This document shows, in pieces, positions 23,690 through 34,599 of a stretch of 64,000 nucleotides of DNA. The position numbers and the translations under genes are program-made. The notes beneath the pieces were generated by a model. That model ran no database searches. It had not been told where the DNA came from and saw nothing but the letters and a program-made list of their open reading frames with translations. Position 1 is the stretch's first letter; the number at the start of each line of letters is the position of its first letter. Location of the stretch: positions 57,871,657 to 57,935,656 of the forward strand of contig OZ038517.1 of assembly GCA_964036315.1 (NCBI GenBank). Reading direction: 5' to 3'. The DNA comes from Acanthosepion esculentum. Its lineage: Eukaryota > Mollusca > Cephalopoda > Sepiida > Sepiidae.

Positions 23690-24120
23690 TAGTAGGAGCA
23701 ACAACGACGAATGATAATAATAATAATACCACAAGTTCATGGATGACTTTAAATATTTTCCAACAACAAAAGCGAACAGAATATTCAAGCGAATGTAGGA
23801 AAGGAATTTAGCATTGAGAAATGCGCTTTGCTACTAATGAACAAAAGAAACAGAAACAACTGAAATAATTGAATTAGCAAAGCAGGAAACTATCAGGACG
23901 TTTAAATAAATGGATGAATACACAAAGGAGGCATTTTAGAAGCAGAGAGAAATTAAAGAAGACAGCAAAAATATCTCAAAAGTAAATTAAAAATATTAGA
24001 GACCAAGTTCTAGAGTGGAAACCTAATTAAAATACAAAAACAGGTATCATGTAGTAGACCCTTCTTAAACTCATGACCTTAAACTATAAATCAACAAATC
24101 TGATAACAATTTATAAGGTA
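23690..24120 (+). pseudogene. LINE reverse-transcriptase fragment, heavily decayed
   Basis: Plus-strand frames read MDDFKYF/DDLKIF-type start, then FSIEKCALLLMNK, then a KYLKSKLK segment. This order matches the post-YADD region of LINE reverse transcriptases in which MDD(I/L)K is followed by GxxKCA and RRxxKILKSKLN. Stops and frame changes occur every few dozen codons. Purine-rich DNA continues to about 24430 and may be more of the same element, but nothing there is recognisable. Confidence 0.45.
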
Positions 24121-25751
24121 TCATCAAGAGAGGATTTTAAAAGAAAACAAAAAAGAAGATTATTCAGCAATGAGGATTGTGTAGAAACTACAATCAAGGA
24201 CCACAAATAGTACAGACGACAGAGATGACATTTTCCCAAAATTGCACAACCGTGAAAAAGAAAAATAAGCAAAGCTCCAGGAAACACAAAATCGACAATG
24301 TAAAAATAGAAAGAAAATAAAATTGATGGAATGGCATATAAATCGGTATAGAAACCTAAAGAAAGAAACAGAATAACTTTTAATAGCGGCCCAAAAGTGT
24401 ATTTTGGCTATACCAACCAATATTATATACAAAGAATGAAATAAAATCTCTGGGACTGAGATTTAAACCGACCACTCAATCCAGGCCAGATTAAGTAAAC
24501 AAAAGGTATACATACCAGATATTGAATTTCGCTTTCCACAAATAATATCTGAAGAAAAATGAAAAGATTGATGAGTCTGATCTTGTGAAAGAGGTGAAGT
24601 AATTGTAGAGCGGTCTAGAAGAACCTGAAAAAGAGGTTAACGCAACTAGAAATTAAGGAAGAATAATACACTGCTAAAATCAGCTAGAATGCTGGAGAGT
24701 CCTGATTATTGAGGAAACTTCCTGCCACTTGGCCTCTAGTAAAAAGCATCAGTTATTCCCGAAAATCATAATTACATGTGAACGCATAATAATTTGTAGG
24801 CCAACCACCGTTACGTGGCTACTTTAAGAAGTAACCTATTTAATTAAAGAGTCATCTCAGTCACTTAAGTAACCGTTTCTAGTTTCACGCACTTAAACAG
24901 GGCAACCTTGGCATTCGGACAGGACCATCTAAGGCCGGATGCAAATTACTTCCTGGTGTTGCAATATCAATTCTAGGTTAATTTGTTTAGTCAAGCCTGC
25001 GATGCAGTGACCACTATTACTCGTCCACCAAACAGCCACTGAGTTTTCTGCCATTTTAAATGTGTTGACATAGAAAAACCGGAAATTGGCTGTCATACAG
25101 GAATTAGGATGATTTTCCGCTTCTTTAAGTGCACTCATAATAAGAGACGAGGCACGTAAAATTTACAAAATTGAAATGCATACACCTATTTACATATACA
25201 ATATATATGTACATATTCTTGGGAAAATGCCAACAGATTTTGTTCTTAAAAAAGAGGGAGAATAAAATATTTGGTCATAATGAACTGTGTGCGAAGCATT
25301 TCTATAAAATATATTCAATTTCATATTCCAATAAAGCAACTACTAAAATATTCTCGTGGAAATTTCACGCTGTTTTGATGAAATCCGTGTTTAAATCGGC
25401 GCTTCAAATTCAACATAGGAAAGAAATTAAGGAAATTTAAGGAATTCATATTGTGATAAATGAAAGAAATAAACAAGATTCTAAATATTTGACTTTCCGA
25501 ATTTTGCTTCGAAAAGAAATATCCTTACTGAATTGTATGAGGTGCCATATACATCACTGATATTCCACGTCAAGAACAACGACACGGAGCAAAGCAAAAG
25601 CAAAATTCACTGAAAGGAATAATAAGAACATTTAAAAGTATCTGGAACAAAAGCTATCAAACATGCATAGCGTTAGCCTGTTATACAAATATTTGTCTTG
25701 TCAAATCTTTGCATTAAATCTAAAAGGAAAAAGAAAAAAAAGCGACAATAT
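24121..25751. other. No feature recognised
   Basis: Purine-rich to 24430, then ordinary AT-rich DNA. Frames at 24929-25138 (minus) and 25171-25440 (plus) have no recognisable motif. Confidence 0.4.
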
Positions 25752-25923
25752 AAGTAGACATTGAACACTACGCACCAGTGACGACGGTTTGGTTCATGTT
25801 TAAACGCAATCGTTATGCGTGGGTGTTGACTTCAATGTTCACTTATATATTTATATACGTTCTATTCCTGATATTGAGTACTTAAACCCATAAATATAGC
25901 ATGCCTTGAAACTATATTTTATC

Positions 25924-25925
<2 letters not shown>
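25752..25925. repeat. Dispersed hairpin repeat, copy b
   Basis: Starts AAGTAGACATTGAA with its inverse TTCAATGTTCACTT about 75 bp later. The tail CTGATATTGAGTACTTAAAC and ATAAATATAGCATGCCTTG runs straight into (TA)n. Confidence 0.65.
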
Positions 25926-25986
<61 letters not shown>

Positions 25987-25988
25987 TC

Positions 25989-26031
<43 letters not shown>
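25926..26031. repeat. (TA)n microsatellite, two blocks
   Basis: TA repeats at 25926-25984 and 25991-26031, parted by CATCAT. Confidence 0.95.
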
Positions 26032-26034
<3 letters not shown>

Positions 26035-26172
26035 GTATTTCCGAATATGTTGGAAGTGATTGATCGGTGGTGCTTTGATATTAGCAGAAGTGTCATTTGT
26101 ACATGCGTAGAGGAGGTTTTCGATGGCTATGTGGTAAAAATTCTATTGCTACCATATCTAGTTATGTGCTCC

Positions 26173-26176
<4 letters not shown>

Positions 26177-26230
<54 letters not shown>
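26177..26230. repeat. (TA)n microsatellite
   Basis: About 54 bp of TA repeats directly upstream of a LINE 3' fragment. The 200-codon frame at 25906-26508 is mostly translated TA repeat. Confidence 0.95.
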
Positions 26231-26233
<3 letters not shown>

Positions 26234-26700
26234 CGACAAATTCCAAAGACGGGTCTGTAATGGTATCGATCCAAGTTTACCATTTCGACCCCAGTCACTT
26301 TCCCACCATTGTGATGTGGCTTCCCTGTGTCTTTTTTATAAATATTTTCATAACGATTGTTCACATGAGGTTAACTTTGTATCTCAACCACGTGAATTTA
26401 AGTGTGCTACTATATTGGCTAGTAGGTAATATCCTCTTGCTGTTGAAACATCTATATGTAACCTCTATTCTAATATTCTTCTTTTCTCGCACTTCCCACC
26501 TCTGGTAGTTTCCTCCGGTTTATTGGTGCACTGCGACTTTTAAAATCTTCTGAAATTTAAATGCAACGCCAATCGTCATCTTGTGTCTTCCTGAATCTTG
26601 TTCTTTTATTGTCCTTTCTTCTCGTTCATGTTTCGTCATTATTTTTCACTCACAGTAACTCCTTACATCTTAGTGGCATGAACGACTTGCTCGTGGGGAA
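26231..26700 (+). pseudogene. CR1/Jockey-like LINE C-terminal fragment
   Basis: The plus strand reads [16 protein letters not shown], then [20 protein letters not shown], which fits the conserved LDKIQRRV ... SLSHRRxVASLxLFYKY block after the polymerase domain of CR1/Jockey-like LINEs. Beyond about 26425, in another frame, [12 protein letters not shown] and an FPP..Y motif continue the expected C-terminus. Two or more frameshifts and stops are present. The 5' side ends at the TA array, so the fragment is 5'-truncated, as is usual for LINE copies. Confidence 0.65.
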
Positions 26701-27786
26701 ATGGTAAAAAAAAAGTTTTATTAAATTCAAACGACAAATTTTCTTAATCATTTTTTATAGAATTGTACAAAAATAATTTGAAAATTCTTCTTTATTAAAT
26801 TTTTATGAAAAGTGTAGATTTAGATAAACATTTATTGCCCAAAATATATTTTTTTGTTTCACTCTTTAACATTCCTTTTACGGTTTAAATTTAACTTTTG
26901 AAATGTTTCATACGATTTAAGTAAGATTATGAATAAAGTCGCACTGAAAACTGTGAAGCAAGCATTATCCTGTCATCTTTTTCTGTTTCTAGTTTTATTT
27001 TGGCCTACTTCGAACACTGCTATACAAGTTTACCACTAGTTGGAGTTCAGCTGAAGGCAATGATACAAACATTCTGGTAAAGCCACCCAGAAAAAGCCCC
27101 GAAAAAAAGGGTGAGTGTCTCTATGCAACAAATTATTTTCTGACAAGAGGAATCAATGTTGAAATCAATTCAAAAATATTTTATGCAAATTAATATTTGT
27201 TAAATTTGTTATTGACTAATTTTTATATCTTTATTCCTTCTGACGTCGAGATAAGTTGCCTTCTGTGGTGTGTATAACCAGGCTTTATTGAAAACTCAAA
27301 GTTTGTCAAAAGCTTGCTAAATATTTTCTTATTTCACGTTTCGGAATGACAGAAATGTTTAGTAGCATTCCTATCAGTGGACTTGATTGATAATAACAGT
27401 TGCTAAATGTGTAGTAACTCTCATCCTCGCGATATTTTAGAGTTGGGCTCAGTACCTCAAGCTTTCACAAAAGCAGTTGTTTCTGATCGAATAAACATAA
27501 GTCAACACTGTTGATAATTTCTGCAGGAAGCCCACTTCAAATTAATCCAAAAGACTGACAATTGCTATTTCAAATAATGGATACGCCATTTAACATTAAA
27601 CTCTTTTATGCAGCTAAACCGTCTTGTTTTCTAGAACCGTCTTGTTTTCAATTAAGTTATGCGTACGCAAACATTTCTTTATTTCTCTTTATAAAATATA
27701 TACCCAACGTATTTTTTACCTTAGGTTCTGGTTAGTAACAACAATACAAATTAATTCATTGAAAAGTACTGTAGCCAATACTTTTA

Positions 27787-27788
<2 letters not shown>
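26701..27788. other. No feature recognised
   Basis: AT-rich spacer with no motif-bearing frame. Confidence 0.5.

Positions 27789-27825
<37 letters not shown>
27789..27825. repeat. (TA)n microsatellite
   Basis: About 37 bp of TA repeats immediately before hairpin repeat copy c. Confidence 0.9.
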
Positions 27826-27826
<1 letters not shown>

Positions 27827-27827
<1 letters not shown>

Positions 27828-27969
27828 AGTGAACATTGACGATTGCGCCTAGCATGAAACAGCCTGTCGCCTATGAGTGTTGACTTCAATGTTCACTTTT
27901 ATATTTATATTTACATACGCTCTATCTCTGATATTGAGCACTTTATCCCATAAATATATCACACCTTAA

Positions 27970-27975
<6 letters not shown>
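27827..27975. repeat. Dispersed hairpin repeat, copy c
   Basis: The best-preserved fold: GTGAACATTGA at 27829-27839 and its exact inverse TCAATGTTCAC at 27886-27896. The tail again has CTGATATTGAGCACTTTATC and ATAAATATA, and TA repeats lie on both sides. Confidence 0.7.

Positions 27976-28029
<54 letters not shown>
27976..28029. repeat. (TA)n microsatellite
   Basis: About 54 bp of TA repeats at the tail of hairpin copy c. Confidence 0.95.
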
Positions 28030-28032
<3 letters not shown>

Positions 28033-28121
28033 CAGGATCACTCGAGATAAGTCTGTTGGTTTGCAGTTGGGTTCGTGGAAGGGATCTTTTCTCTTTTCTC
28101 TGGACGGAAGAGCCAGTTAAG
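28033..28121 (+). pseudogene. LINE fragment, left part (split by gypsy copy 2)
   Basis: Reads KSVGLQLGSWKG and, in another frame, LWTEEPVK up to the insertion point. It parallels LSCFRLGAWKG ... GWTDGPVRILG of the LINE at 37-38 kb. The coding continues on the other side of the gypsy at 31062. Confidence 0.65.
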
Positions 28122-28407
28122 TGTTGAGTCTTGACTCATTGTTGAATCTCGCCTATTGCATGGAATAATAATGCAACACAAAATGTACTTAGAACAAGAA
28201 TGTATTATAACAAGAAAGTGTACACAATAAGTACATATAGTATTTCTGTATACTTCTGGGAAGACGTTCCTGGATAATGTGTTGACTAGTCGCAGTCGAT
28301 CAGAGTCTCTAGTTGGATCTCGTGATTCCTCCTCCCCCTTCCGGTACCAACCACTATTTATATAGTTGGTAGTCACCTATGCAGATTAGGTGGATCCTAC
28401 CACAACA
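28122..28407 (-). repeat. 3' LTR of gypsy copy 2
   Basis: 286 bp, close to the copy 1 LTR but with several substitutions (for example a GAGGAGGAATCACGAG segment replacing the copy 1 sequence around the tenth codon of its shadow frame). A C-rich polypurine-tract complement follows at 28408. Confidence 0.95.
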
Positions 28408-28527
28408 CCCCCCTCCCAAGCCTTGGAATCCTTTTGGATTTCAACTGGCTTCTATATGGGATGATGATCATGGTTATTTCTTTGTAGATCCCCTTTGCAT
28501 AGTTCATATGTATATCTGTTTTTTTTT

Positions 28528-31008
28528 TCAATATCTTTTTCGTTTTGGATTCACGTCCAATGGGTCCGTGAACTTTCGTTTCCTACCGGATCTTCTCGGT
28601 TCAGGAGCACTCTGCGGAGGTTCTACTTGAAAAGTATCATACATTACATCAATGGGATCTTCCTCCTCATCCGGTATACTCTCTTCATGCTCTAGCACGT
28701 AGCATATTTTGAGTTGGTTCTGGTGCCTTTTATGAGTATTCTTCGGCCCTTTTATTATGTAAATCAGGTCACCGATTCTCTTGTCCACTATGCCTCGCTC
28801 CCAGAACTCAATGTTGTTTCTATAGCACTTGAAAAAGACCTTCTCTCCGGGGGTGTATCTTTTTCTAGCTGTATACATAGTGTTCTTTATTCTATTTCTT
28901 CCTGGCAAAAGCTTGTCAAACACTGACTTAACTTTCCTAGCGAACATTAGTTCAGCTGGTGCCATGTTTGATGGTGTTCTCTGGTTAGGCGTGATTCTGT
29001 ATACTTGTAGGAATTGCTGAAGCGCCTTTTCCGTTGGAACTTCTGAGGCTTTCTTCAGAGCGCGCTTTAACGTATCTACAAATCTTTCTGCGAGTCTATT
29101 GGATCTCGGATGATACGGCGGCGTCGTTATGTGGTTAATTTGATATAACTCACAAAATTCCTTAAAATCGTCAGAAGTGAATTGTGTACCATTGTCACTC
29201 ACAATACACTCTGGCACACCGAACCGTGCAAATAGTTCATGCAAAAAAGTTGTTGTGGTATTGGACGTAGGCTTTTTGCAGCGTAGTACTTCCGGCCATT
29301 TTGTAAAGCTATCTACCACTATTAAGTAGTAATAATCTTCTACTGGACCAGCGAAATCAATGTGTAATCTTTCCCACGGATGATCCGTCTTTGGCCATGG
29401 TTTGTGTACTATAGGTGGTGCCTTAGCTGCTAACGCACACCCTTTACATCGATGAACCATGTTTTCGATATCCACATCCATTCCTTTCCAATATACAAAG
29501 CTTCGCATTAAGCTTTTTGTTCTATTAATCCCCGGGTGACCCATATGAAAGTCCCGTAGGATTCTTTTCTGCAACTTTTTTGGTACTACTACTTTCTCTA
29601 CACTTGCGAAAGGCACGTTACGTTTCTTTTTAAATATAGGCATAGTATTTTCCTTTAATTCAAATTTAGTTTCAAACTTGTTACATCTTCCAAGACCAGG
29701 TGTAAAGGTTTCCGGAAACTTTTTCTTTAATTCATCTTTAATGTCCTGTCTTGTTTGCGTATTACTTTCTACTTTTCTGCAGAATGAGTTTAACGGTTTA
29801 TCCCACAATTCGAATGTTTCAATAAAATCTGTACCCAACAAGTTTTCTCCCTTTCTCAGAATGAAAACTTTTATTTTTTTAACGATCCCATTCAATTTCA
29901 TTGGAAGTACAACCTCGCCTTCGAAGTTAATTTGCTTTCCAGTTACCGTTCGAGCGAGTTTCGTTGACTTCATTATTGTAGGCCTTTTTAAAATTTTCCA
30001 TGTTTTATCGTTCATTATTGTTAAATCTGACCCCGAATCGAGTTGAAATTTGATATTCTTTTTGAATATTTCAGTCGTCACATATTTCCTCAAATCTCTA
30101 TCGGATTTGATATTCGAATTTGTTTGTCTAATTCGGCTCTTGAATTTTTTCGTTTTACAACACGATCCTTTGTGACCATTCTTTTGGCACACGAAACATT
30201 TCTTATTTCTATATGGGCAATTTATCTCCCAATGTCTTTTGTTACAACGTCTGCAATTATATGGTGGGACCTTTTTATTTTCGTTCTTTTTATTTTCTTG
30301 TCTATTATTAAAATAGGCTGAATTTAGTCCTTGAGCAAAAATTAAGCACTTGAATTCTTCAACCGTAATCTCTGCCAATCTGAAATTGTCACAATGTCTA
30401 TTTACTATAGATGCATATGTTAAGTAATCCTGATCGTCGGATTTAGAGACATTCATGCATAACCATCGCTTATGCCAAAGCGACATATTTGCTCCAAACA
30501 GCTCTTTTAGCAATTTCACTGTTTCCGAGAATTCCAATTCATTTGTTTTTCTCGGTAGAATAAAATCTACAAATTTGCTATGTTCTGCTGTACCTAGCTT
30601 TCTTAGTAATAGACTGACTTTTCTTGAATTCGACCAGTTTTCACAGTCTGTGTAGAAAATATCTTCATATCGTTTAAAGTACGCTTCAAACGTTTTTTCT
30701 TCGTCTGGCACATAGTTGAAAGTTTCCAGCGAATTAAATATGGTGTTATTAGAATATGAAGAATTTCCCTCATTTGCCTGATAGTTGTTTAATTTCTCCA
30801 GTGTTAACTTTTGAATTTCCAAAAGTCTTTCCTCTTGACGTTCTTGATATTTTTGCATCGCTATCAGTTGTTCTTGCCGTATTTTTTCTTGTTTATCTTG
30901 ATATTTTTGTTGTTTATCTTGAAATTTTTGCTGTGCTATCTGTTGTTCCCTTATTAATAAGGCAAACTGTTCCTCGTGATTCCTCCTCTCCCTTCCGGTA
31001 CCAACCAC
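28528..31008 (-). CDS. Fused Gag-protease-integrase frame of gypsy copy 2 (826 codons, no RT)
   Basis: One unbroken frame. In order: residues 12-75 glutamine-rich coiled coil; capsid-like region; zinc knuckles around 250-290 (CRRCNKRHW, then CFVCQKNGHKGSCC with the full CCHC set); protease LDSGSDLT near 322; a jump from FASVEK to VVVPKKLQ where polymerase and RNase H are absent; integrase HHCC (HMGHPGINR) near 484; catalytic core with HIDFAG, SDNGTQF and an AE exactly 36 residues after that Asp (DD35E); C-terminal PGEKVFFKCYRNN; basic tail. The nominal start codon is GTG inside the LTR, close to the TATA box and so upstream of any likely transcript start. The first in-frame ATG is at about residue 50 (near 30858). 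Whether any product is made is unknown. Confidence 0.8.
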   Translation of the reverse strand: MVGTGRERRNHEEQFALLIREQQIAQQKFQDKQQKYQDKQEKIRQEQLIAMQKYQERQEERLLEIQKLTLEKLNNYQANEGNSSYSNNTIFNSLETFNYVPDEEKTFEAYFKRYEDIFYTDCENWSNSRKVSLLLRKLGTAEHSKFVDFILPRKTNELEFSETVKLLKELFGANMSLWHKRWLCMNVSKSDDQDYLTYASIVNRHCDNFRLAEITVEEFKCLIFAQGLNSAYFNNRQENKKNENKKVPPYNCRRCNKRHWEINCPYRNKKCFVCQKNGHKGSCCKTKKFKSRIRQTNSNIKSDRDLRKYVTTEIFKKNIKFQLDSGSDLTIMNDKTWKILKRPTIMKSTKLARTVTGKQINFEGEVVLPMKLNGIVKKIKVFILRKGENLLGTDFIETFELWDKPLNSFCRKVESNTQTRQDIKDELKKKFPETFTPGLGRCNKFETKFELKENTMPIFKKKRNVPFASVEKVVVPKKLQKRILRDFHMGHPGINRTKSLMRSFVYWKGMDVDIENMVHRCKGCALAAKAPPIVHKPWPKTDHPWERLHIDFAGPVEDYYYLIVVDSFTKWPEVLRCKKPTSNTTTTFLHELFARFGVPECIVSDNGTQFTSDDFKEFCELYQINHITTPPYHPRSNRLAERFVDTLKRALKKASEVPTEKALQQFLQVYRITPNQRTPSNMAPAELMFARKVKSVFDKLLPGRNRIKNTMYTARKRYTPGEKVFFKCYRNNIEFWERGIVDKRIGDLIYIIKGPKNTHKRHQNQLKICYVLEHEESIPDEEEDPIDVMYDTFQVEPPQSAPEPRRSGRKRKFTDPLDVNPKRKRY

Positions 31009-31061
31009 TATTTATATAGTTGGTAGTCACCTATGCAGATTAGGTGGATCCTACCACAACA
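30973..31061 (-). repeat. Truncated 5' LTR of gypsy copy 2
   Basis: The first 89 bp of the LTR, including the TATA box, ending at CACGAG fused to gag sequence (GAACAGTTTGCC). Confidence 0.9.
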
Positions 31062-32090
31062 TTAAGATACTCGGAGATGAATTGGACGGAGAAGATCGAG
31101 ATTGCAGTTTGTCTGTGGTCCCGGGGGAATCTTTCCTTGAAATGGATTATGTGCCTCGCATATCTACCCGATTCTCTTTTACCGACTCTCGTATTTCCAT
31201 TCGAGTCTGCCACTCTACTGGATTACGTAAGGCTCTTGTTTTCCTTCTTGTGGGGATGCAAGGCTGCCAAGGTATGTTGGAAGATCTGTTACCTCCACCC
31301 TTCTGAGGGTGGTCTGGGTGTGCCTTGCGCTGAAATTGCGCTGAAATTCGTCGACATACGCTTGGCATCTCTTACATTAACCGGATGTGTGTGTTTGCAG
31401 CCAGATGAGAATAGCGAATTCTGGAAGGAAGACGCCTGAAAGAACTTCCCATCCTTAAGAAGTGTGCGCTCGTGCGATGAGGAGGCCGGCTGTTTACCTC
31501 GAGGCAAATGATCCTTCTATCGCGAATGTCGCTTTGCCCTCAAGTATCTCTTACGAGCGACGGATGGCCTCTCCAACGTCCAGCCGTTGTCCCGTAAAGT
31601 ATTATATCAGGTGTTAGTGAGGGGTGGTCAGGATGATTTGATAGGTGATCTCGGTCTGGCCTTGGGCGTTTGGGTTGAAATGTCTCACTAATCGTGTGGC
31701 ATCACTTACGTAGCTGGTGATTCGTGGGGCCCACTGGTTCGGCAAAAGATTTTGTTACCCGAGTTTGGAGAAATAGCTCACGCTTTCTTTCACTGCAGAT
31801 TCGAGTCAAGATTAAGATGGAAAGGCGGGGCTCCTTCCATCAGAATTTGGCAAAAGGTAGGTGTCTCTTGCGCGTTTGTGTCGCGTAAGAGGAGCCGACA
31901 GAGTGGCATTTTGATGCCAGTTAGGCATCATGAGATTGCGCTATCCCTATCGAACATTGGCAACCCCACCCGAAAATAACTTAGATTAGGGTTATTTTTT
32001 GTCTTTTAGCTTGTTCCTTTAAGTTAACTTAGCTATTGCATATATGCTCATTGACACCTTTTTATTTCTGTTCCCACTTTCTTTAACTTA
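31062..32090 (+). pseudogene. L1/Tx1-like LINE fragment, right part, with 3' UTR
   Basis: Continues the LINE from 28121: KILG, then WTEKIEIAVCLWSRGNLSLK and RLLFSFLWGCKAAKVCW with HPSEGGLGVP, the conserved thumb region after the polymerase core. From about 31560 a PLSRKVLYQVLVRGGQDDL segment matches the LINE at 37.7 kb, followed by a broken zinc-finger region (HAFFHC near 31780). Frameshifts split it into at least three frames. Sequence from 31980 to 32090 is probably 3' UTR. The element encoded a target-primed reverse transcriptase. Confidence 0.7.
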
Positions 32091-32094
32091 ATTC

Positions 32095-32880
32095 GAAACG
32101 GAAGACAACGATATCCTTCAAGGGCGAGCGCAATAAGTGACCTGCCTGCCCTAACAAATGTATCAAAGTTACAAGCAGTTTTAGGGTTATCTAATTACTA
32201 TCATGTGTATATACCAAACATGCATAAATTAACAGCATCCTTGAATAACTTGCTAAAGAAATATGTTAAATGGGATTGGTCAGATAAATGTCATAATACT
32301 TTCGAAGAAATCAAAATAAATTCCTAACGTCGGACTTGTCGTTACCTAATTTTGACGCTAAATTAGAGATTGTGGTTGCATCAGTTACAAGTGAGTCGGG
32401 TATTGGAGAAGTGATGATACACAAATATAAGGACGGAATAACTAAACCAATCTCATACTTCAAGATCTTTAATAGCAGCTGAAAAAATACAGCCAGTTTC
32501 AAAAGGAAGCATTGGCTATCATATTTGCTACAAAAAAGTTTCACAAGTTTATTCATAGTAGACAAATCACACTTCAGACCGATAATCGTCCATTGTTTTC
32601 CATTTATGGATCAAAAAAGTGTGTTCCCACGCATACAACAAAAAGATTGCAGCTATGGGACATTATCTTACTAAACTACAATTCTAAAACGGAATTTCTA
32701 CCATCCAAAAATGAATCATGCGGACGGACTGTCTAGATTATTACCAAAATTCTGCGAACCACTAGAGGACAAAGGAACTACAACGATAAGAGCGCTGAAA
32801 ATTAAGAATGAATTATATAATACAGCGAAATCACTGACCGTAACATTAGAGGAAATATGAGTTAAAGCGGAAAAATACGA
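32095..32880 (+). pseudogene. pol: RT end and RNase H of gypsy copy 3
   Basis: In shifting frames: TNVSKLQAVLGLSNYYHVYI and LLKKYVKWDWSDKC (end of reverse transcriptase), ASVTSESGIGEV where RNase H normally has ASDAS (the first catalytic Asp is lost), ALAIIFATKKFHKFIHS, LQTDNRPL, and LLNYNSKTEFLPSKN. At least three frameshifts are needed. Confidence 0.8.
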
Positions 32881-32959
32881 CTTTATAATGAAAATGAAGA
32901 AACAATTGAGAAAAAAATAAAAATATTATTACTGCAACAAATTCATTCTCAATATGTAA

Positions 32960-33900
32960 TTATGTACGCAAAAAGAATTGCGATACGCGCATCGTTACAA
33001 AAGCGAATGCTAAAAGAGTTTCACGTAGGACATCCTGTAATTTCAAGGATGAAATCCTTAATGAGGTGTTATACGTAGTGGCCGAAAATGGAGCAAGACG
33101 TTGAAAATTTAGTAAAATCATGCAGAGTTTCACCATCGATTAAATTTCAACCTTGGCCAAAACCTGATATTACATGGTCCAGGATACACATGGACTTAAC
33201 AGGACCTTCAAACGGAGCATACTATCTAGTTGTGGTAGATAGTTACACTAAATGGTCCAAAATATTAAAATGTAGAAAACCGACTACCACGGTCACTATA
33301 ACTTTCTTACACGAGATTTTTTCAAGATTCGAGGTACCTGACACTATCGTTACAGACAACGGCATGCAATTCACATCTAATGAATTTAAGGGTTTCTTTA
33401 AATCCTTAGCAATGATACAACACCCCATTATCACCCAAGAAGTAACAGACAAGCTGAACAGTTTGTTAAACCATTTTCTGAGAGTTTCAATTTCAGAATA
33501 AGGCTAAACGCGAACACCATTATGGAATGTCGCCGGCAGAATTGATGTTCGCCAGGAAAGTTAAGTTACTACCAGAACGGAAGACGAGAACATCAAAGAA
33601 TCAAAATAATATCATACATATTTTAAACCTGGTGACAGTGTTTTTTAAAATGTATAAATGTGGAAAAAATTCTGGGAAGATGGCGTGATGAAAAATATCT
33701 GATTGGAAAAATGACATACATGGTACAGGAACAAAGGTGAGAACATAAGTGACACCATAATCAGTTAAATCGGAGATTCACTGATTTAGTAAGTCAACGA
33801 AAAGAGGTACCGATGGAAATATTGCATGACATATTTGACGTACACACGCCGCTAGAAATTAGTGAACTACGGAGGTACAGAAAATGATACAGAAAAAGAA
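32960..33900 (+). pseudogene. pol: Integrase of gypsy copy 3
   Basis: The zinc region is recognisable (EFHVGHPVISRMKSLM near 33015). The catalytic core follows: HMDLTGPSNGAYYLVVVDSY with the first Asp, and VTDNGMQFTSNEFKGF with the second. Past about 33400 the frame drifts and the expected catalytic Glu is lost. Scattered C-terminal pieces (MSPAELMFARK near 33527, then FKPGDSV) reach about 33900. It cannot encode a working integrase. Confidence 0.8.
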
Positions 33901-33974
33901 CAACGGAACATTTGAATATTGAACCCAAACTGAAGAGATATAGACTTCAGAGATATCACCTCAAAAAGGGGACG

Positions 33975-34343
33975 TGTCATATAGGAAGAAAATGACACCG
34001 AGGTTCGAGAGTGACACGCTGAACTTATGAACATGTTTTCCGAGGTGTATAAATAGCGGTGTCAGGCTACTGACTGCAGTGATGATTGAGTGGCTATTGA
34101 GTGGAAATATCCAGTCGAATTATTGTGTGTCGATGATTGGGGTTTTGATTTAGGATTTACCGAACGTTAAGCCAAACCGCGCTACTAACAAGGTATTCAC
34201 TAAAATTGTTAATAAGCTTTGGTTGACTTTTACCTCTTTGTTTTGTTAAATATTTATTTGCGGTTGTAATTAAATCCTGTTTTATTTTAACATGGAAGTC
34301 TTAATTATTATATACTTAATTATTAACGGCCACCGCTCGTTAC

Positions 34344-34344
<1 letters not shown>
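33975..34344 (+). repeat. 3' LTR of gypsy copy 3
   Basis: Runs from TGTCATATAG to CTCGTTACA (TG...CA ends), 370 bp, preceded by the polypurine stretch AAAAAGGGGA. A TATA box (GTATAAATAG) lies near 34058. It is unlike the 287-bp LTR family. Confidence 0.8.

Positions 34345-34345
<1 letters not shown>

Positions 34346-34418
<73 letters not shown>
34346..34418. repeat. (TA)n microsatellite
   Basis: About 73 bp of TA repeats starting right at the LTR end. Confidence 0.95.
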
Positions 34419-34422
<4 letters not shown>

Positions 34423-34593
34423 AACGTAGCTTTTTTTGCTCAGTGTAGGCATTTGGGTCTTCGAGCACTTTACTAGTAGGTAAGTTTGCTTTTAGGCCGT
34501 TTTTGCTTTCTTTTTCCAGAATTTTATTCGAGACTGTTCTGGAAAAGTGTTTTGCAAGTTTTCTGTTGGTTACACCAAAGGGTTTTGTTTTTA

Positions 34594-34599
<6 letters not shown>
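34419..34599. other. Spacer between two TA arrays
   Basis: On the minus strand a weak frame reads KTKPFGVTNRKLAKHFSRTV; Tc1-like elements often carry such text in their left half, but this is too little to assign. Confidence 0.3.

Larger units (their letters stand above)
28122..31061 (-). mobile_element. Ty3/gypsy retrotransposon, copy 2 (internally deleted)
   Basis: Same family as copy 1, on the minus strand, flanked by target duplication TTAAG (28117-28121 and 31062-31066). The 3' LTR is whole (28122-28407). At the 5' end only the first 89 bp of LTR remain (30973-31061), joined directly to gag, so the rest of the LTR, the primer-binding site, leader and gag start are gone. A second deletion removes about 62 codons of gag, and a third removes all of reverse transcriptase and RNase H. 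The preserved target duplication shows that both outer ends are the original insertion ends. Confidence 0.95.
32095..34344 (+). mobile_element. Ty3/gypsy retrotransposon, copy 3 (5'-truncated, one LTR)
   Basis: The 3' half of a different gypsy lineage: end of reverse transcriptase, RNase H, integrase, polypurine tract and a 370-bp LTR. Gag, protease and most of reverse transcriptase are missing. The left end abuts LINE 3' sequence and the right end meets a (TA)n array, so a target duplication cannot be recognised. Confidence 0.85.

Noticed and set aside
25906..26508. 200-codon open frame
   Set aside because: Most of it is translated TA repeat (alternating I and Y); only the LINE piece after 26231 is meaningful.
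28714..31019. Plus-strand frames (70-122 codons) across gypsy copy 2
   Set aside because: Shadows of the 826-codon minus-strand frame.
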